DNA of 64,000 nt, taken from an uncultured Mailhella sp. Its GTDB lineage: Bacteria; Desulfobacterota; Desulfovibrionia; Desulfovibrionales; Desulfovibrionaceae. Below the pieces are notes generated by a model, which saw only the letters and a program-made list of their open reading frames with translations, ran no database searches and was not told the DNA's origin. The stretch lies in contig NZ_OZ007001.1 in the NCBI RefSeq assembly GCF_963931295.1, forward strand, positions 682,001-746,000, in the 5' to 3' direction. This document shows positions 8,200 to 16,712 of the stretch, one piece after another. Made by a program: the position numbers and the translations under genes. Positions within the stretch are counted from its first letter, which is position 1, and every line of letters starts with the position of its first letter.

Positions 8200-9276
8200 A
8201 TGAACAGACTCTCTTCCCTTCTGCTCGGCGCCGCCATGATTCTGGCCGCCGCCATCCCCGCGAAGGCCGCGGACTATGTGCTTTCCCTCAACCTTGCCGT
8301 TCCCCCGGTTCACAACCGCTGGACCATGGCCATCAAGCCCTGGGCCGACGAAATCACCAAGCGCAGCGGCGGCCGCATCGTCATTGAACCCTACTTCGCC
8401 CAGGCTCTCAGCAAGCAGGCCGAAGTGGTGGAATCCGTGCGCACCGGCGTGGCCGATCTCGGCGAAGCCACGTTCACCGTGGGCGGCCTCGGCCGCTATC
8501 CCTTCCATGAACAGCTCCTCAACCTCGTGCGCCCCAGCCTCTGCACCGTGGACGCCGCCAACCTCGTGCGCTCCCTGCACGAAGCCTTCCCCAAGGAAGC
8601 CATGGAAGACGTGAAGGGCACCCGCCTGCTCTTCGTGGAAGGTCACACCATGGGCATGCTCATCGGCACCCGCGACAAGCCCGTCAAGAGCCTTGAAGAC
8701 CTCAAGGGCATGAAGATAGGCGTGTCGGGCGGCGGCATCCGTCTCGACCGCGTGCGCGCCCTCGGCGCCACCGTGGTGGGCGTCACCCTGCCCGACATGT
8801 ACATGTCCCTGGAAAAGGGCGTCATCGACGGCGCCGTCGTGGACTGCGAAGTGCTCGTTTCCCGCAAGCTCGGCGACATCATCAAGAACCTCACCCTCGT
8901 GAACATCGGCGGCTCCGTGTTCTACTGCGTCATGAACCAGGACACCTACGACAGCATGCCCCCCGATCTGCAGAAGGTCATCGACGACGTGTCGCGCGAA
9001 TACGCGCCCAAGATCTTCAGCGACTTCTGGAACGACATGCAGTACAACAGCCTTGAACGCTGGCAGAAGGAACAGGGCGGCAAGCTCCACATGCTCTCCG
9101 ACGCCGACTACGCCAAGGCCGACGCCCTCGCCGAACCCACCTACGCCGAATGGATCCAGTTCACCAAGGACAAGGGTCTGCCCGCCGAAGCCATTCTTGC
9201 CAAGTTCCGCGAACTCGAAAAGCGCGACATGACCCCCTGGGCTCAGTCCCGCGCCGCCCAGTACGTGGAAAAGTAA
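8200..9276 (+). CDS. TRAP transporter periplasmic solute-binding protein (DctP family)
   Basis: 358 residues with a clear Sec signal peptide (basic start, LLGAAMILAAAIPAKA, cleavage near residue 24). The body is a DctP-type solute-binding protein: KRSGGRIVIEPYF near the N-terminus and the domain-linking SLEDLKGMKIGVSG region. In many carboxylate-binding family members the segment reads KIR, where the arginine clamps the carboxylate; here it reads KIG, so the ligand may be bound differently (observation by memory of the family). ATG 8200 with GGAGG upstream is preferred to the in-frame ATG 8179, which overlaps the ferredoxin stop. It feeds the fused DctQM permease. Confidence 0.9.
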   Translation: MNRLSSLLLGAAMILAAAIPAKAADYVLSLNLAVPPVHNRWTMAIKPWADEITKRSGGRIVIEPYFAQALSKQAEVVESVRTGVADLGEATFTVGGLGRYPFHEQLLNLVRPSLCTVDAANLVRSLHEAFPKEAMEDVKGTRLLFVEGHTMGMLIGTRDKPVKSLEDLKGMKIGVSGGGIRLDRVRALGATVVGVTLPDMYMSLEKGVIDGAVVDCEVLVSRKLGDIIKNLTLVNIGGSVFYCVMNQDTYDSMPPDLQKVIDDVSREYAPKIFSDFWNDMQYNSLERWQKEQGGKLHMLSDADYAKADALAEPTYAEWIQFTKDKGLPAEAILAKFRELEKRDMTPWAQSRAAQYVEK

Positions 9277-9289
9277 TCCTATCACCTCA

Positions 9290-9423
9290 GCCGGGGGAAT
9301 TCTTCCCCCGGCCTTTTCCCTCTTTCCGGGCCGAAACATCCCGGCTCGTTCTCCCACAATACTCCCGCGTACTGCGGAAAAACGCGGTTTTTCCTTGTAC
9401 CCGGATGCGGCCTCGCCGCATCC
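9290..9423 (+). other. Three successive hairpins between dctP and dctQM
   Basis: 9290-9312 is a perfect 10-bp stem with a 3-base loop; 9369-9400 is GTAC/GGAAAAAC paired with GTTTTTCC/GTAC; 9403-9423 is GGATGCGG-CCTCG-CCGCATCC. None is followed by a T run at the usual distance. Such stacked hairpins after the binding-protein gene would fit message stabilisation, giving more binding protein than permease. Confidence 0.5.
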
Positions 9424-9480
9424 TCCAGAGCGTCATGCCGAAACACACCACGCTCATTGCATAACGTCCAGGAGTCTGTC

Positions 9481-11406
9481 ATGGCATCATCAGCAACCAA
9501 CCTCTCCCCCCGGCCCGCCGGTCTGGCGCCTCTGCGCGCATGCGTCGACATTCTGAAGCATCTGGAAACCGTGTGCCAGAAAGCCAGCGCCCTCGGCATG
9601 TTCTTCTTCCTGCTCATGGTGCTCATCACCACGCTGGACGTTCTTCTCCGCTATTTCCTTTCCAGTCCTCTCAGCGGCACCATGGAACTCACCGAGTTCT
9701 TCATGGTCATCGTTTTCTTCACTTCCGTGGCCTACGCCCAGTGGACCGGCGGTCACATCGTCATGGACGTGGTCACCGCCAAGCTCAGCGAAAAAACGCA
9801 GACCCTGCTCGCCGTGGTCACCACCTTCTGGTCCGTCACCACCGTGGCCGTGTGCCTCGCCGCCATGATGCGCTACGCGAGCACCTGCGAACTCTATTCC
9901 CCCACCCTCAACCTCCCCGTGGCTCCCTTCGTGTGGTTCGCCTCCGCAGGATGCCTGCTTCTGCTGCTCACCCTCGTTCACGACTTCCTCGCCGCCATCC
10001 TCAAGGCTCACGACAACTACGGCACCGCTTCCACCGTGCTCGCCGTCATCGTGGCCTTCGCCTCCACCGCCGCCTTCGTCTGGTTCGCCATGCACAGAAT
10101 GCGCGGCGTCTCCAGCGTGGTGCTCGGCGTGTGGGGCTGCGCGTTCATGTTCTTCCTCTTCTTCTCCGGCATGCCCGTGGCCTACGCCCTCATGGCTTCG
10201 GCCGCCGTGTTCATCTCCAACATGCGCGGCACCATGGCCGCCTGGAACATGCTCGGGCAGTTCTGGTACAACACCGTGGCCAGCTACGACTGGTCGCCCC
10301 TCATGTTCTTCCTGCTCATGGGCTACGTCTGCTTTGAAGGGCAGTTCGGTCAGGATCTCTACCGCGCCGCACGCTCCTGGATGGGACACTGGCGCGGCGG
10401 CCTCGCCACCGGCAGCGTGTGCGCCTGCACCGCCTTCGGCGCCGTGGTCGGCGACTCCCTCGCCGGCAGCGTGGCCATGTCGGCCATAGCCCTGCCCGAA
10501 ATGCGCAAGAGCCACTACGACGACGCCCTCGCCATCGGCTGCCTCGCCTGCTCCGGCACCATCGGCAGCCTCATTCCGCCTTCCACCACCTTCATCCTCT
10601 ACGGCGTGCTCGCCGAACAGTCCATCGGCGAACTCTTCATCGCCGGCGTCATTCCCGGACTTCTGTGCATGTTCTGCTTCATCGGCGTCATCGTGGTGTG
10701 GGCCCGCATCAATCCTGCGGCCGCGCCCGCCTCGCCCCGCGTCTCCCGCCTCGAAGCCGTCACCTCCCTGCGCTCCGCCCTGCCCATCATGGCCATCTTC
10801 ATTCTGGTCATCGGCGGCATCTACGGCGGCATCTTCACCGCCACCGAAGGCGGCGGCGTAGGCGTGTTCGGCATGCTGGCCCTGGCCTACGCCCTGCGCC
10901 GCATGACCACCAAGAAGCTCTCCTCCGCCCTCAACGACGCCGGAAAGTTCACCGCCATGTGCTTCGCCCTGCTCGCCGGCGCCAACCTGCTCGGCAACTT
11001 CATGACCCTGAGCCGCATCCCCATGGTGCTCGCCAACTCCATCGCCGCCCTCGACCTCGCTCCCATGCTCGTCATGGTGGCCATCATCCTCGTGCTCTGC
11101 TTCCTCGGATGCTTCATCCCCGCCATTCCGCTCGTGCTCATCTGCGTGCCCATCTTCGTGCCCATCGCCAAGGTGTTCGGCTGGAACCTCGTGTGGTTCG
11201 GCGTCATTTCCACGCTGATCAAGAACATGGCCTGCATCACCCCGCCTTTCGGCATCAACCTCTTCGTCATGAAGGGCATTGCCGACGTGCCCATCGGCCT
11301 CATGTACAAGGCTTCGCTGCCCTACGTGGTGGGCCTGTTCGTGTGCGTCGGCCTCATCGTGGCCTTCCCGCAGCTCAGTTTGTGGCTGCCTTCCATGATG
11401 CACTGA
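9481..11406 (+). CDS. TRAP transporter fused permease (DctQ-DctM)
   Basis: 641 residues joining the small and large TRAP membrane subunits. Residues about 25-185 are the four-helix DctQ part (LDVLLRYFLSSPLSGTMELTE is the DctQ hallmark); after two linking hydrophobic segments the DctM part follows with its many membrane spans and conserved motifs such as GTIGSLIPPST, GIYGGIFTATEGGGVG and TPPFGINLFV. It imports the solute captured by DctP using an ion gradient. ATG 9481 follows CAGGAG. The substrate is probably the one handled by the flavoprotein in the same operon. Confidence 0.92.
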   Translation: MASSATNLSPRPAGLAPLRACVDILKHLETVCQKASALGMFFFLLMVLITTLDVLLRYFLSSPLSGTMELTEFFMVIVFFTSVAYAQWTGGHIVMDVVTAKLSEKTQTLLAVVTTFWSVTTVAVCLAAMMRYASTCELYSPTLNLPVAPFVWFASAGCLLLLLTLVHDFLAAILKAHDNYGTASTVLAVIVAFASTAAFVWFAMHRMRGVSSVVLGVWGCAFMFFLFFSGMPVAYALMASAAVFISNMRGTMAAWNMLGQFWYNTVASYDWSPLMFFLLMGYVCFEGQFGQDLYRAARSWMGHWRGGLATGSVCACTAFGAVVGDSLAGSVAMSAIALPEMRKSHYDDALAIGCLACSGTIGSLIPPSTTFILYGVLAEQSIGELFIAGVIPGLLCMFCFIGVIVVWARINPAAAPASPRVSRLEAVTSLRSALPIMAIFILVIGGIYGGIFTATEGGGVGVFGMLALAYALRRMTTKKLSSALNDAGKFTAMCFALLAGANLLGNFMTLSRIPMVLANSIAALDLAPMLVMVAIILVLCFLGCFIPAIPLVLICVPIFVPIAKVFGWNLVWFGVISTLIKNMACITPPFGINLFVMKGIADVPIGLMYKASLPYVVGLFVCVGLIVAFPQLSLWLPSMMH

Positions 11407-12304
11407 TCGCCTCACAACGCTCCTTGAAGCAACCACTCCCCCGGTTCGCGCACGAAAAACCGCTGCGCGAACCGCCCCCAGGCCCTCCCTCACCGGAGGG
11501 CCTTCCTGCTTCCGGGCAATGGAAAAACGCCGCCGATTTTCCCCCGCGGAACGCCGTTCCGGTTCCGGGAAGGCTGCTCCAGAGGCGGGAACGCCGAGTC
11601 CTGTGCCAACGCGCGGAACCTGATGCCGGAAACGCCGCCCGGCGCCGATGAGGCCGGAGCCGACACGGGAGACTTCGCGCCTGAGTCCGGGAGATGCCCG
11701 ACGCCGAAGACCCGGAGCCCGGTTCCCAAAGACGCTGAGACAGACGCAAAAAAACTGCGTCCACCTTCTCCGGGACATGCCACGCCTGATTCCACGGCTC
11801 CGCAACGCGCCGGGGCTCATGCGCTGCGCGCATTCTTTCCGCGGCGCACGAAAAACGACGGGCAAAATCGGGGAGTTGCCCGGAATCTTCGGCAACGCCC
11901 GACTGCGCCCGGCAAAACGCCGATCACTCCGCCGCGCTTCCGCCGCGTCTCCCCCCTCTTCCGCCGTCTTCCCCCCCTCTTCCGCACGCCTCATTTGCCG
12001 CTCCCCGGTCGCCGCTCTCCAGACCGCTGAGCCCCCTGCCGCCGCTCCCCGGGCCCCTATTTCCGGCAGACGATTCAGCGTGCCGCGCCCCCTTTTCCTG
12101 CCGACAGAGGGAAGGCGGACAGTCCCGCCCCCCGGACAGCGTTCTCCGCCCGGCAAAGAACCGCTGCCGGAAAACTCTTCCGGCCATTCCCCCGGACACG
12201 AAAAATCCCCGCGCGGAGTAGCCTCCGGCGGGGATGATTTCAGCGTTTATCGACGTTCGCACCGACCGCACGCACGGCCCGGCGCAAACGCCGTCGCGTC
12301 AGGA
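11407..12304. other. GC-rich intergenic stretch with terminators at both ends
   Basis: Left end: hairpin 11443-11473 (10-bp stem) and hairpin 11481-11502 (8-bp stem GGCCCTCC/GGAGGGCC then TTCCT), likely ending the TRAP operon. Right end: the minus-strand terminator at 12201-12235. Between them (about 11505-12200) open frames exist on several strands but have arginine/proline-rich composition typical of shadow frames; no gene is supported. Confidence 0.6.
12201..12235 (-). terminator. Terminator after the nhaC-like gene
   Basis: On the minus strand ATCCCCGC pairs with GCGGGGAT and is followed by a T run (AAAAA at 12201-12205 on the plus strand). Confidence 0.7.
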
Positions 12305-13840
12305 TCAGGCAGAAGCCTCTCTTCTGTTGTGCAGCACGTTGAGCAGCAGAAGGAAGATCACCAGCAGCGCGCCGCTCACGAGCAGGCAGATCCAGGGGCT
12401 CGAGCTCACGAAGCCCGCCACCAGATAGCCCACCGCGCTGCATCCTGCGGCGAGAAGCGCGTAGGGAAGCTGCGTGGACACGTGTTCAATGTGGCTGCAC
12501 CCCGCGCCGGCGCTGGACAGAATGGTGGTGTCGGAAATGGGCGAACAGTGATCGCCGAACACGCTGCCCGCCAGCGTGGCGGAAAGCGCCACCACGAGCA
12601 GATCGGGGCAGATGGCCTGCGCCACGGGAACCACCAGCGGAATGAGAATGCCGAAGGAGCCCCAGGCCGTGCCGGTGGAAAAGCTGAGGAAACCGGCAAT
12701 CACGAAGATGAGGAAGGGAAGCATGCCGCCCACCATGTTGCCGCTCGTGACCAGCGATTCCACGAACTTGTTGGTCTGAAGCATGTCCTGGCAGACGCCG
12801 CTGATGCCCCAGGCGAGCACGAGAATGAGGTTGGCGGTAAGCATGGCCTTCATGCCTTCCACCGCGCCGTGCATGAATTCGGAAAGGCTCATCAGGCGAC
12901 GGGGCACGTAAAGCAGCAGCGCCACCACCAGACCGCCGAAGGAAGCCCACACCAGCGCAGGCGACGCGTTGCAGTTGCCGAGCGCGGCGCGGAATTCATG
13001 ATAGGCCGGATCGGAACCCCAGTAGCCGCCGCTGTACATCATGGCGAGCACGGCGAACACGATAAGGCTGCCTATGGGAATGAGCATGTCGAACACATGG
13101 CCGTTCTTGGTTTCGAGGCCTATTTCGGACTTCTGCGCCATGACGCCGAGATCGCCGTGTTCGGCGCGCTTTTCCGCCGCGCGCATGGGACCGAAATCCC
13201 ACTTGAAGAGGCAGAGCAGCACCACGAGCGTGAGGGAAAGCAGCGAGTAGAAATTATACGGAATGGCCGCAATGAAGGCTGCAATTTCACTCTCGAACGC
13301 GCCGGTTGACTTCAGATTGCTGCCCACGGCCGCGGCCCAGCTGGAAATGGGCGCAATGATGCACACGGGCGCGGCCGTGGCGTCGATGATGTAGGCCAGC
13401 TTGGCGCGGGAAATCTTGTAGGTGTCGGTGACGGGCTTCATCACGGTGCCCACGGTGAGGCAGTTGAAATAGTCGTCGATGAAGATGAGACCGCCGAGGC
13501 CGCAGGTGGAAAGCATGGCCGTGCGGCGGCTCTTGATGCGCGACGTGGCCCAGCGACCGTAGGCGCGGGAGCCGCCCGCCATGGAAATGACGTACACCAG
13601 CGCGCCGAGCGCGGAGCAGAACATCACGATGTCGAAGTTGAGCCGCTTGCCCATGATGGCAAAGGCCGACTCAATGGTGTTCATGATCACGAAATCGGCT
13701 CCGGTGCCCACGGAATAAATGAACGTGCCGGTCAAGATGCCGATGAGCAGAGAAGAAATAACTTCCTTGGTAATAAGCGCAAGCACGATGGCCGTGACGG
13801 GAGGCAGAAGCGACATCCAGCCAGCATAATAAGGTTCCAT
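12305..13840 (-). CDS. NhaC-family Na+/H+ antiporter
   Basis: 511 residues, almost entirely membrane helices. The signature GSVFGDHCSPISDTTILSS near residues 420-440 and the GLIFIDDYFNCL segment near 140-150 mark the NhaC/NhaC-like antiporter group (COG1757), which exchanges Na+ for H+; some members carry malate/lactate or amines. ATG 13840 follows GGGGGAT; a longer in-frame start at 13975 has no hydrophobic support. It stands alone on the minus strand. An organic-ion exchanger of the same fold is the alternative. Confidence 0.88.
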   Translation of the reverse strand: MEPYYAGWMSLLPPVTAIVLALITKEVISSLLIGILTGTFIYSVGTGADFVIMNTIESAFAIMGKRLNFDIVMFCSALGALVYVISMAGGSRAYGRWATSRIKSRRTAMLSTCGLGGLIFIDDYFNCLTVGTVMKPVTDTYKISRAKLAYIIDATAAPVCIIAPISSWAAAVGSNLKSTGAFESEIAAFIAAIPYNFYSLLSLTLVVLLCLFKWDFGPMRAAEKRAEHGDLGVMAQKSEIGLETKNGHVFDMLIPIGSLIVFAVLAMMYSGGYWGSDPAYHEFRAALGNCNASPALVWASFGGLVVALLLYVPRRLMSLSEFMHGAVEGMKAMLTANLILVLAWGISGVCQDMLQTNKFVESLVTSGNMVGGMLPFLIFVIAGFLSFSTGTAWGSFGILIPLVVPVAQAICPDLLVVALSATLAGSVFGDHCSPISDTTILSSAGAGCSHIEHVSTQLPYALLAAGCSAVGYLVAGFVSSSPWICLLVSGALLVIFLLLLNVLHNRREASA

Positions 13841-14730
13841 AAATCCCCCACAGAAAGCTAGGCGCTCCCCGAAGGAAGCGCAACACATACCGCGCGCCCG
13901 CGTCACGCTCCATGACAGGGCCGCGCCTCGGGCCGCGAACGCACAACGCTCGCGCTCCCGCAAGACACTCTTCACATTCTGACGAGACTACCAGATTATA
14001 CAACGCTCTTCAACAGTTTTTCCGGACGAGTCCGAACCCGAGAAACATCGCCGTGCGCCGAGTCCTGCGCCTTCCGCAGAGCTTCAACATTGTTGCCGAA
14101 TTTCACGATGCACAGCTTGTTTCAGCACTGTCCGCCGCGCGGAAAACGGCGCAGGTTGCCGCGCCCCGTCGCAGCTCCGCCGCCGGAAGGGATGGCCGCA
14201 TCGTCGAACCCTTCCCCGCCCGCGCGGAGGGAGCCCGCAGGCTGCGAAGGCGTGGCGGCGCAGCCGCTTCCTTGTCCGCGCGCAGAAAGAACGCAACACG
14301 TCTCTGCCTGCGTGCGGGGTTCAGTCCTTCTCCGCCAAAGCATGGAGGAAAAAGGCTCCCGAGCTTCTTTCCCCTGTCCGCGCAAAAGAACGCACAGCCG
14401 GGAACCGCCTGAAAGCAAACTTTGGCGGCTTTCCCCTGTGCGCGAGGAAGAAGATCGGCACTGAGTCCGGTCTCATTCGCCCGCGCCGCCTGTGTCCCGG
14501 CCACTCCCCTCGAGCGGGGACATCCGGCGTCCGAGGAGCAACACGCTGCCGGAAAACAACGCCGTCCGGCGCTCTCTAAGGCTGCCCGACATCGCCCCGC
14601 ATCAACGCCGTGGCCGAGCCCCGTCCCCTTCGGCAGCATTCCGCGCCGCAGCGCATAAAAAAGGGAAGAAGCAGCCTTCCGCCCTTCTTCCCCCGTTTGT
14701 TCGTGCCTTCCGAGCCGCGGACGGGCCGCT
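13841..14730. other. Intergenic stretch, no supported gene
   Basis: About 890 bp between two minus-strand genes. The first 170 bp may hold the nhaC-like promoter (AT-rich patch around 13980-14010). Overlapping open frames further right are low-complexity arginine/proline/alanine frames on both strands and are not accepted. The only clear element is the terminator at 14655-14692. Confidence 0.5.
14655..14692 (-). terminator. Terminator after the creatininase-family gene
   Basis: Minus-strand stem GGGAAGAAG/CTTCTTCCC (14684-14692 with 14663-14671) followed by T6. Confidence 0.85.
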
Positions 14731-15501
14731 CTACGCCTTCTGCGCGCGGTCTTTCAAAATGGCGTCCACCACGTGATCGGCATAGCGTTCGTACACCTTT
14801 TCTCCGGTTTCCGCCGTGGCCGCCCGCGGATCGCCGAGATAGGCCAGCACCGCCCCGCAGCCGATGAAATCGTTGCCCGCGGCCAGCCTTTCGGCAAAAA
14901 ATTCGCCTTCCCAGTTGGGTTCCAGCGTCTGAAGCATGTCCATGTCCACAAGGTCGGGACGACGATTGAGCATGAGCGCGGTTTCGCTCTCCCCGGCGTG
15001 AATGTCCCATTCCGGATGTTCGCAGTGCAGGAGCTCTCCGATGCCCGAGCCGAGCAGCCAGTCGGAAACCTCAACGCGCATGGAAGGATTGCGCTTCACG
15101 GCGTTTTCCGCCGCCTCCTTCAGCGCCTCGATGTTGCGCGGCTCCGCATGACCGCACATGAGAATCACATGCGTGAAGCCCCATTTGCCGAGTCCCACGC
15201 ACACATCCTCCACCACGGCCACCACGGTTTCGTAGCGCAGCGTGATGTTCCCGACAAAACAGTTCACCGCGTCGGCCAGGGCATAGTTCACGGGCGGCGC
15301 AATCAGGGTTTCCACGCCGCGTTCGGCAAGCTTCCGGGCCGCGCGTTCGCACACGTCGATGGCGCTTTCGATGTCGGTTCCCACGGGAAGGTGCTGGGAA
15401 TGCACTTCCGTGGGCCCCACAGGCAGAAAGGCGATATCCGTTTTCCGGGCAAGTTCCTGAATCTGCCGGGTGTTCATCTCATACATATAATTCAGCTTCA
15501 T
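14731..15501 (-). CDS. Creatininase-family metal-dependent amidohydrolase
   Basis: 256 residues, the normal length of the creatininase/MftE/FAPy-hydrolase family. All five expected metal ligands can be placed: E32, H34 and D43 in GPTEVHSQHLPVGTD, and H118 and E120 in MCGHAEPRN; HAGESET (168-174) is the other conserved motif. Family members hydrolyse cyclic or linear amides (creatinine, FAPy, mycofactocin peptide). Which one this gene serves cannot be told. No peptide precursor or creatine gene is adjacent. ATG 15501 follows GGAGG. Monocistronic, closed by the terminator at 14655-14692. Confidence 0.87.
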   Translation of the reverse strand: MKLNYMYEMNTRQIQELARKTDIAFLPVGPTEVHSQHLPVGTDIESAIDVCERAARKLAERGVETLIAPPVNYALADAVNCFVGNITLRYETVVAVVEDVCVGLGKWGFTHVILMCGHAEPRNIEALKEAAENAVKRNPSMRVEVSDWLLGSGIGELLHCEHPEWDIHAGESETALMLNRRPDLVDMDMLQTLEPNWEGEFFAERLAAGNDFIGCGAVLAYLGDPRAATAETGEKVYERYADHVVDAILKDRAQKA

Positions 15502-15763
15502 GTTTCCTCCGCGCGGCGCGTACTGTTCGGCAGGAAAAACATCCCCGTTCTGACGCCTTTTCCTGCCCTTTCTTCATGTTTCAACATCCTTGTTATGGCT
15601 CGAGACCGCAAAAGTCTCCAGAATCTACAATGCTTCAACGGTAGTCGAGTCCGCAGGTTGCGTCAAGAATCCACCGAAAACAACATCAGCGCCCGACAAA
15701 CGCCGTCCCCCAAAACACCGCTCTCACGCATCCATCCTTTTCTCTTCCCACCGTCCAACGACA

Positions 15764-15905
15764 AAAAAAGAACCACGACCAGCGCGGCCGCGGTTCTTCC
15801 TTCGCCCTCCGGCTGGCGGCAGGCGAAGCCTGACGACAGAATCGAGGGGGCGCGGGGGAAATCATTTCCCCCGCTGCCTTTTCTGCCTTTCTGCCTTTTC
15901 TGCCT
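15764..15905 (-). repeat. Terminator module, distal tandem copy
   Basis: About 140 bp almost identical to 15943-16084. In the minus direction it holds a purine-rich array, the hairpin CGGGGGAAATGATTTCCCCCG, and a second hairpin AAGAACC...GGTTCTT ending in a T7 run (plus-strand A run near 15764). It lies downstream of leuD and the first module. The segment 15502-15763 upstream of the creatininase gene shows nothing else clear. Confidence 0.75.
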
Positions 15906-15942
15906 TTCCTCTCTTCTCTCTTTCCCCCCTCCAGCGACACAA

Positions 15943-16084
15943 AAAAAAGAACCACGACCGGCGCGGCCGCGGTTCTTCCTTCGCCCTCCGACCGACGGCA
16001 GGCAAAGCCTGACGACAGAATCGAGGGGGCGCGGGGGAAATCATTTCCCCCGCTGCATTTCCTGCCTTTCTGCCTTTCCTGCCT
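15943..16084 (-). repeat. Terminator module directly after leuD, proximal tandem copy
   Basis: Begins right behind the leuD stop codon: AAGGCAGGAAAGGCAG-type purine array, hairpin with GGGGGAAAT/ATTTCCCCC arms, then hairpin AAGAACC...GGTTCTT and a T8 run at the far end (plus-strand A run 15943-15951). The second hairpin plus T run is a standard Rho-independent terminator. Duplicated at 15764-15905 with a spacing of about 179 bp. Confidence 0.8.
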
Positions 16085-16594
16085 TTACTCCGCTTCGCCG
16101 CGGGCTTTGAGCTGTTCTTTGACGTAGTTGACCATGCCGCCCTTGTCGATGAGGGTCTGCATCATGGGCGAGAGGGGGGGGATACGGATTTCCGCGCCGT
16201 TGTCGAGGTCGCGGATGGTGCCGTGTTCGGGGCTGATTTCGAGGGTATCGCCGTCGTTGATCTTATCGACCTCGTCGCCGACTTCGAGGAGCATGAGGCC
16301 CATGTTGAAGGCGTTGCGGTAGAAGATGCGGGCGAAGCTGTGGCCGACCACGGCGCGGATGCCTGCGCCGATGATGGCGAGGGGCGCGTGTTCACGGGAG
16401 GAACCGCAGCCGAAGTTGCGGCCCGCCACGATGATGTCGCCTTCGTGGACGCGCTTGACCCAGCCGGGTTCGAGGCCTTCCATGCAGGCTTCGCCGAGCT
16501 TGCGGGTATCGGTGGTGACGAGGAAACGGGCCGGGATGATGGCGTCGGTATCAATATGCGCGCCGACCTTGTGAACTTTTCCGGTAAAGGACAT
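16085..16594 (-). CDS. leuD: 3-isopropylmalate dehydratase small subunit
   Basis: 169 residues, the short archaeal-type LeuD length that pairs with ~420-residue LeuC. It forms the swivel domain that completes the active site for isomerising 2-isopropylmalate to 3-isopropylmalate in leucine synthesis. [14 protein letters not shown] (about 60-73) is the diagnostic motif. ATG 16594 follows AGGAG; an upstream in-frame start (16645) lacks this. It is the last leu gene on the minus strand, about 120 bp after leuC, and ends directly in a terminator repeat. Confidence 0.95.
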   Translation of the reverse strand: MSFTGKVHKVGAHIDTDAIIPARFLVTTDTRKLGEACMEGLEPGWVKRVHEGDIIVAGRNFGCGSSREHAPLAIIGAGIRAVVGHSFARIFYRNAFNMGLMLLEVGDEVDKINDGDTLEISPEHGTIRDLDNGAEIRIPPLSPMMQTLIDKGGMVNYVKEQLKARGEAE

Positions 16595-16712
16595 GGATGA
16601 CTCCTGTATTTCCCTTCTGCGCAGGGCGCAAAAGGCGCGGGGCACGCCCGCAGATATGCATGCAGAGCGGCTTTTTCCGAACGCGCCGGAAAGAGCCGCC
16701 GCGGGGCGCGGA

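Noticed and set aside
9490..12156. Very long minus-strand open frame opposite the TRAP permease
   Set aside because: It is the complement of a well-supported membrane protein in a high-GC gene; its product is His/Glu/Gly-rich low complexity without domains.
11648..13309. 553-codon plus-strand frame across the gap and the nhaC-like gene
   Set aside because: Its second half is the complement of the antiporter; composition is Arg/Pro/His-rich and no start is supported.
15764..16084. Possible CRISPR-like array
   Set aside because: Only two units of about 140 bp with internal terminator hairpins; no short regular repeats or spacers and no cas genes.
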